Part shown: positions 62,462-64,000 of the stretch, piece by piece
Position numbering within the stretch: position 1 is the first letter of the stretch
How the letters are laid out: the number at the start of each line of letters is the position of its first letter
Source: Streptomyces brasiliensis
Lineage (GTDB): Bacteria; Actinomycetota; Actinomycetes; Streptomycetales; Streptomycetaceae
DNA: 64,000 nucleotides
Direction of reading: 5' to 3'
Assembly (NCBI RefSeq): GCF_014647875.1
Contig: NZ_BMQA01000038.1
Coordinates: 1-64,000 of the forward strand
Program-made: the position numbers and the translations under genes
The notes under the pieces: generated by a model
The model's input: only the letters and a program-made list of their open reading frames with translations
Databases searched by the model: none
What the model was told of the DNA's origin: nothing

Positions 62462-62505
62462 GACTGGCAGCCGGGTCTGCTGACGCGGCAGCGGTGTGGG
62501 GTCCC

Positions 62506-63273
62506 TTACGGTCGGGTGAGAATTTCGGCTCCGTTGTCGGTGATGGCGATGGTGTGCTCGCTGTGCGCGGTCCGGCAGCCCGTCGCGCTGCGCAGCGTCC
62601 AACCGTCGGCGTCGGTGACGAGTGTGGCCGTGTCGGCCATGACCCAGGGCTCCAGGGCGAGCAGCAGTCCGGGGCGCAGCTTGTATCCGCGGCCGGGCCG
62701 TCCGGTGTTCGCGACGTGTGGGTCCTGGTGCATGGTCGAGCCGATGCCGTGACCTCCGAACTCGGTGTTGATCGGGTAGCCCGCCTTGCTGAGGACCGTG
62801 CCGATGGCGTGGGAGAGGTCGCCGATGCGCGCCCCAGGCTTGGCGGCGGCGATGCCGGCGGCGAGCGCACGTTCGGTCGTCTCGATCATCGCGACGCTCT
62901 CCGCTGGCCTGGCCTTGCCCACCAGAAAGCTGATCGCGGCGTCCGCGGCCACCCCGCCCCTGGCTACGGCGAGGTCGAGAGTCAGCAGATCCCCGTCTGC
63001 CAGCGTGTAGTTGTGAGGCCGCCCATGGAGCACTCCGTCGTTGACAGCCGTGCAGATGTAGTGCCCGAACGGGCCGCGCCCGAAGGAAGGCGCGTAGTCG
63101 ACGTAGCAGGACTGCGCTCGCGCCTCGGTGATCATCTCCTTGGCCCACTGGTCGATGTCCAGCAGGTTCGTCCCGACCGTGCTGCGCTGCTTCAGCGTGT
63201 GCAGGATGTTTCCGACCAGCGCGCCGGTGTCCCTCGCCCGCTCAAGCCGCGCGGAGTTCAGGATCTCAATCAT
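62506..63273 (-). CDS. map: Type I methionine aminopeptidase, divergent copy
   Basis: A 255-residue pita-bread metallopeptidase that removes N-terminal Met. Metal ligands are all present: the two Asp in LTLDLAVARGGVAADAAISF, His in GGHGIGSTMHQDP, Glu in LALEPWVMA and Glu in RTAHSEHTIAIT. Wording around them differs from the usual GDTVNIDV and FTIEP, so it is a side branch rather than the housekeeping enzyme. I start at ATG 63273 after GAGG. It is divergent from an XRE regulator with a 65-bp gap; an extra copy with its own regulator suggests a conditional role, possibly under inhibitor stress, which is inference. Confidence 0.9.
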   Translation of the reverse strand: MIEILNSARLERARDTGALVGNILHTLKQRSTVGTNLLDIDQWAKEMITEARAQSCYVDYAPSFGRGPFGHYICTAVNDGVLHGRPHNYTLADGDLLTLDLAVARGGVAADAAISFLVGKARPAESVAMIETTERALAAGIAAAKPGARIGDLSHAIGTVLSKAGYPINTEFGGHGIGSTMHQDPHVANTGRPGRGYKLRPGLLLALEPWVMADTATLVTDADGWTLRSATGCRTAHSEHTIAITDNGAEILTRP

Positions 63274-63338
63274 GGGGGACCTCTCACGTATGTCCAATAA
63301 CTATCCCGGTCTAACTGTACCGGTATTAGAATGGGGGC

Positions 63339-63644
63339 ATGGTCAGGTTGCCGCTCACCCCCGCCGAGGTAGAACGCGGACAGCGCCTTGGCGCCCTGCT
63401 CCGCAGAGCCCGGGGCTGCCGCTCGATGCTGGACGTGGCGCTCGCTTCGCACATCTCGCCGGAAACTCTGCGGAAGATCGAATCCGGCCGTGTGGCTACC
63501 CCCGCCTTCCCGACCATCGCAGCGATCGCCGACACCCTCGGCCTGTCTCTCGACGCCGTCTGGGCCGAGATCAGCCAGGCGGAGCGAACCGTCGAGGATC
63601 AGTCGATCCTGCCTGTCACACGGCATCCATCGCTGGTTTCGTAA
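63339..63644 (+). CDS. XRE-family HTH regulator
   Basis: A 101-residue protein that is mostly one HTH_3 domain: GQRLGALLRRARGCRSMLDV, ASHISPETLRKIESGRVATP, AFPTIAAIADTLGLSLDAVW. It is divergent from the methionine aminopeptidase. The 65-bp gap contains a TACCGGTA palindrome (within CTGTACCGGTATTAG) that could be a shared operator or core promoter. It likely controls the peptidase gene and itself. Confidence 0.85.
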   Translation: MVRLPLTPAEVERGQRLGALLRRARGCRSMLDVALASHISPETLRKIESGRVATPAFPTIAAIADTLGLSLDAVWAEISQAERTVEDQSILPVTRHPSLVS

Positions 63645-63719
63645 CGCCGCACTCAGAGAGTCAGCGGTTCACTGACCGTGCTGTGCCGGTACGCCTGCGC
63701 GCACGCTGATGACCTCGTC

Positions 63720-63785
63720 GACCAACTCCACCGGCACGGCCGGGCAGGTTCTTGACCTGCCTCGCATTGACCAGGATCACGTCCG
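63720..63785 (-). pseudogene. IS110-family transposase fragment
   Basis: The minus strand reads ADVILVNARQVKNLPGR, matching the conserved VNARHVKNVPGRKSD stretch of IS110 transposases. Only about 20 residues remain. It cuts into the sigma-like gene at its 3' side. Confidence 0.5.
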
Positions 63786-64000
63786 CGACGCCGCTTCCGG
63801 GACCAGACCTTGAAGACGTCTCCGAAGGCCATGACACATCCACCCACGAAGTAGGTGGACATGCCCGCGCCCTTGTCCGGATTCCATTCGCCACCGCGCA
63901 ACGAGCGCTCCACGAAGCGAGGCGCGGCTGCGGCGATGCTGTCCACCGCGAGGGCTTCGCGCACTTCAGAGGTCCGGGCGCGGATGGCGAGTCCGGTCTC
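63786..64000 (-). pseudogene. Sigma-factor-like protein, cut by IS fragment and window edge
   Basis: The frame enters from beyond the window on the minus strand and reads IAAAAPRFVERSLRGGEWNP, DKGAGMSTYFVGGCVMAFGD and VFKVWSRKR before sense is lost. This is the pattern of region 2 of a streptomycete sigma-70-like family with a GEW-P-x-KGA-x-STYF core. The 3' part has been replaced by the IS110 fragment, so it is probably inactive; the 5' end is outside the window. Confidence 0.5.

Noticed and set aside
1..64000. CRISPR arrays or rRNA/tRNA genes
   Set aside because: No set of regularly spaced repeats and no recognisable tRNA or rRNA sequence was seen on either strand.

Overview
The window looks like Streptomyces or a close relative. 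Base composition is high GC, GTG and TTG starts are common, and start/stop overlaps of the ATGA/GTGA type are frequent. It carries a snapalysin-type secreted protease, pieces of actinomycete integrative conjugative elements (AICEs), and several small proteins typical of streptomycetes. It reads as an accessory region: intact metabolic cassettes lie between many broken mobile-element genes.

Layout. 0.5-1.4 kb: snapalysin. 1.5-4.8 kb: a graveyard of AICE genes (FtsK/TraB, IstB tail, 55-aa membrane protein) plus an IS5 transposase relic abutting a histidine-kinase relic. 4.85-28.7 kb: a catabolic island and the main feature of the window. It encodes a CaiB/BaiF CoA-transferase, a cyclase-family metal hydrolase, a dihydropyrimidinase-like amidohydrolase, an HpcH/HpaI CoA-ester lyase, an IclR regulator, a complete five-gene branched-chain-amino-acid-type ABC importer, an Asp/Glu/hydantoin racemase-family protein, three flavin- or F420-type proteins, an EthD-like barrel, and six full-length MmgE/PrpD proteins plus a possible seventh short one. 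Five copies of a 17-bp inverted repeat (GTTTC-N7-GGAAC type) lie in its promoter regions and probably bind the IclR protein. The last two MmgE/PrpD genes have clearly lower GC and look like a second acquisition.

28.7-36.8 kb: broken regulator genes, small streptomycete proteins, a second AICE relic with a chimeric integrase, and fragments of IS1182, IS256, IS110 and IS5 transposases. 36.8-44.8 kb: a TetR/SDR divergent pair, a thioesterase relic, a VanZ-like protein, small genes, an IS630 relic, a methyltransferase and a SUKH-like protein. 45.0-55.0 kb: an alpha-galactoside utilisation locus with an alpha-galactosidase, a three-component sugar ABC importer, a six-hairpin glycosidase-like protein, a LacI regulator and a divergent GH110-like alpha-1,3-galactosidase. 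55.0-64.0 kb: an epimerase relic, an MFS exporter, a VOC protein, TnsA-like and Tn3 fragments, a membrane protein with a spermidine-synthase-like domain, a decayed Tn3-type unit bounded by 50-bp inverted repeats, and a divergent methionine aminopeptidase / XRE regulator pair.

How the island may work (inference): the Liv-type transporter imports a polar, probably cyclic or dicarboxylic compound. The amidohydrolase and the cyclase-family protein would open C-N or ester bonds. The racemase, flavoproteins and MmgE/PrpD enzymes would isomerise, oxidise, dehydrate or decarboxylate intermediates. CaiB would form a CoA thioester and the HpcH/HpaI lyase would cleave it to central metabolites. The substrate cannot be named from sequence alone. 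No tRNA, rRNA or CRISPR array was recognised.
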